Part shown: positions 4,569-6,194 of the stretch, in pieces
Position numbering within the stretch: the first letter of the stretch is position 1
Layout of the letters: each line of letters opens with the position of its first letter
From: Peptococcaceae bacterium
GTDB taxonomy: Bacteria > Bacillota > Peptococcia > Peptococcales > Peptococcaceae
Direction: 5' to 3'
DNA: 6,194 nt
Assembly (NCBI GenBank): GCA_900759105.1
Contig: CAAETY010000079.1
Location: 1 to 6,194 of the forward strand
Program-made: the position numbers and the translations under genes
Notes under the pieces: model-generated
Seen by the model: only the letters and a program-made list of their open reading frames with translations
Database searches by the model: none
Told to the model about the DNA's origin: nothing

Positions 4569-6194
4569 ATGAAACACATTGCCGCATTAACGGCTTTAAC
4601 CTTAGCATCGGCTGCACTCCCCTTACATGCACAAAGTACAGAGGGCGCAGACGATGCTAAGCGCGTTACACTACATGGTAGCATACAAAGTGATGTACTC
4701 ACAGCCGTTAGCGAAGACGATAAAATTGGTACAGGTCGTTACGACGACAAGTTTATGACCAACACTTATGCCGAACTCCACCTCTTAAATAAGTATGTGC
4801 AAGCAGGTGTGCGTCTTGAATATCTTGACCACCCCCTGCCTGGCTTCGACAATGAATTTAAGGGTTGGGGCTTGCCCTATTTTTACGTAAAGGGCAACTA
4901 CAAGTGGGCCGAACTCACCTTGGGCGACTACTACGACCAATTCGGCTCGGGACTTATCTTCCGCACCTACGAAGAGCGTTCGTTAGGCATTGATAATTCC
5001 TTGCGAGGCGCCCGCTTGGCCTTGAAGCCTATTAAGGGTGTCAGCCTCAAACTATTAGGCGGTCAGCAACGCTACTATTGGAAGCACCGCAGTCTGGACG
5101 ACTGTTCACCTTGGACGTGGGGTGGCGACCTCGAACTCAACGTCGACCAATGGTCGAAGCGCATGGACGAGTCGGGCACACGCCTCACCCTCGGCCTCTC
5201 AGCCGTAAGCAACCATTATAGCAAGAAAGAGGGTGACATCGTCAAGACCGTTGGCAGTGGCTTCAATCCCGATACCAACGAGTTCGAGACCACCACACAA
5301 CGCCTTCGTTTGCCCAAAGACGTGGCAGCTTTCGATGTGCGCGCCAACTTGCAAAAGGGCGACTATAGCTTCTTAGCTGAATACGCATGGAAGAGCCAAG
5401 ACCCTTCCGCGCTCAACTCCTATATCTATAAGCGTGGCAAGACGCTCTTGCTCTCAGGTTCGTACTCTAAGCGCGGCATGAGCGTGTTGTTGCAAGCCAA
5501 GCGCAGTGAGGATATGGCCTTCCGTTCACGTCGCGACCTCAAGTCCACCTCAGCTTGCTACATCAACCACCTGCCCGCCTTCTCCATGCAGCACACCTAC
5601 ACCTTGGCTGCCCTCTATCCCTATGCCACTCAGATGACACCTGGTGAATGGGCCTTTCAAGCCGAGTTGGGCTACAACTTCAAGCGTCGCACGGCCTTAG
5701 GAGGTAAGTATGGTACGAATGTGAAGGTGAACGTTTCTAAAATCCGTGCTATCGACCAGCACAAGAATGAGTTCAAGGGCGAACTCATGGGGTCGAATGG
5801 CTATAAGTCGCACTTCTTCGACTTCTTTAAGAATGGGGAAGAGTTGTACTACCGCGATGTCAACGTTCAGATAGACAAAAAGCTTACCAAGCAGTTCAAA
5901 ATGAACTTTATGTATTCGTTCCAAACCTATAATCAACGCGTGGTAGAGGGTCATGGCGACGATGCGATTAAGAGTCACATCTTTGTAGCCGAAGGTAAGT
6001 ATCAGTTCTCGCCCAAGGTAACGCTCCGTGGCGAGGCACAATATCTCCACACCCGTCAGGACCAAAAGGACTGGTGGTTTGGCTTGCTCGAACTCTCTGT
6101 ATTGCCCAACTTTATGTTTACGGTGAGCGATCAGTTCAATGCCCACGTGCCTATGCACAATGCCGATGGCTCTGCCATTACGGGCGGCAAGACG
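4569..6194 (+). CDS. Large outer-membrane beta-barrel protein, DUF6029-like (3' end outside window)
   Basis: The frame is open from the ATG at 4569 through the last base: 542 codons, no stop. Residues 1-22 are a signal peptide (MKHIAALTALTLASAALPLHAQ). The mature protein starts with a strand-like GSIQSDVLTAV and continues with regularly spaced amphipathic, aromatic-rich segments (YAELHLLNKYVQAGVRLEYL, AELTLGDYYDQFGSGLIFRTY, GARLALKPIKGVSLKLLGGQ). This pattern suggests a many-stranded porin-like barrel. The conserved-looking GDYYDQFGSGLIFR and the N-terminal layout match what I know of the Bacteroidales DUF6029 family; that assignment is from memory, not a search. The function is unknown. Only two cysteines are visible, at residues 179 and 330. 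The leader has an 18-base all-pyrimidine run (4540-4557), then AAATAAAAAAT before the ATG. The gene lies 116 bases after the TlpA-like gene, probably in the same operon. Confidence 0.88.
   Translation, partial: MKHIAALTALTLASAALPLHAQSTEGADDAKRVTLHGSIQSDVLTAVSEDDKIGTGRYDDKFMTNTYAELHLLNKYVQAGVRLEYLDHPLPGFDNEFKGWGLPYFYVKGNYKWAELTLGDYYDQFGSGLIFRTYEERSLGIDNSLRGARLALKPIKGVSLKLLGGQQRYYWKHRSLDDCSPWTWGGDLELNVDQWSKRMDESGTRLTLGLSAVSNHYSKKEGDIVKTVGSGFNPDTNEFETTTQRLRLPKDVAAFDVRANLQKGDYSFLAEYAWKSQDPSALNSYIYKRGKTLLLSGSYSKRGMSVLLQAKRSEDMAFRSRRDLKSTSACYINHLPAFSMQHTYTLAALYPYATQMTPGEWAFQAELGYNFKRRTALGGKYGTNVKVNVSKIRAIDQHKNEFKGELMGSNGYKSHFFDFFKNGEELYYRDVNVQIDKKLTKQFKMNFMYSFQTYNQRVVEGHGDDAIKSHIFVAEGKYQFSPKVTLRGEAQYLHTRQDQKDWWFGLLELSVLPNFMFTVSDQFNAHVPMHNADGSAITGGKT

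Noticed and set aside
5697..6158. Minus-strand 153-aa frame opposite the large barrel gene
   Set aside because: It is a shadow on the complementary strand of a frame that stays open for 542 codons with a clear signal peptide and barrel pattern.

Overview
The window looks like chromosomal DNA from a member of the Bacteroidales, most likely near Prevotellaceae (the family level is inference). The evidence is threefold. Three genes have upstream boxes fitting the Bacteroidetes promoter pattern (TTTG, about 19 bp, TAnnTTTG). Start codons follow A/T-rich leaders without a Shine-Dalgarno sequence. The gene content is also typical: a small PorT/OmpA-like outer-membrane barrel, a TlpA-type periplasmic thioredoxin, and a large barrel resembling the DUF6029 family.

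Layout. 1-123 is non-coding and holds an 85-bp inverted repeat built on a GTTGACGAGT motif. 124-795 (minus) is a small outer-membrane beta-barrel protein, with its promoter at 838-867. 868-1390 has no convincing gene; most of it is a 297-bp imperfect palindrome (995-1291) with eight TGAAACAT/ATGTTTCA octamers and a core of 22-bp tandem repeats. 1391-1534 (minus) is a 47-aa, extremely basic protein. It is divergent from, and shares a compact promoter region with, the SLC13-type transporter at 1640-3535 (plus). Six bases after the transporter stop lies a 245-bp palindrome (3542-3786). It consists of two inverted copies of a GC-rich unit, and each copy carries a hairpin whose stem has changed in a pair-preserving way. 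A strong promoter (3845-3875) then leads into a TlpA-like thioredoxin (3946-4452). After a 116-bp gap with a bulged hairpin comes a large outer-membrane protein (4569 to the window end, incomplete).

How the parts may work together. The TlpA-like protein and the large barrel have the same orientation and both are exported. The barrel shows two cysteines in the part visible here, so the thioredoxin could act on it or on further exported products of the same operon; this is inference. The transporter and the small basic protein are divergent and not obviously related in function.

The most notable content is non-coding. Every intergenic space except the short divergent promoter region carries a sizeable palindrome. 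The two largest (995-1291 and 3542-3786) look like members of dispersed repeat families rather than simple terminators.
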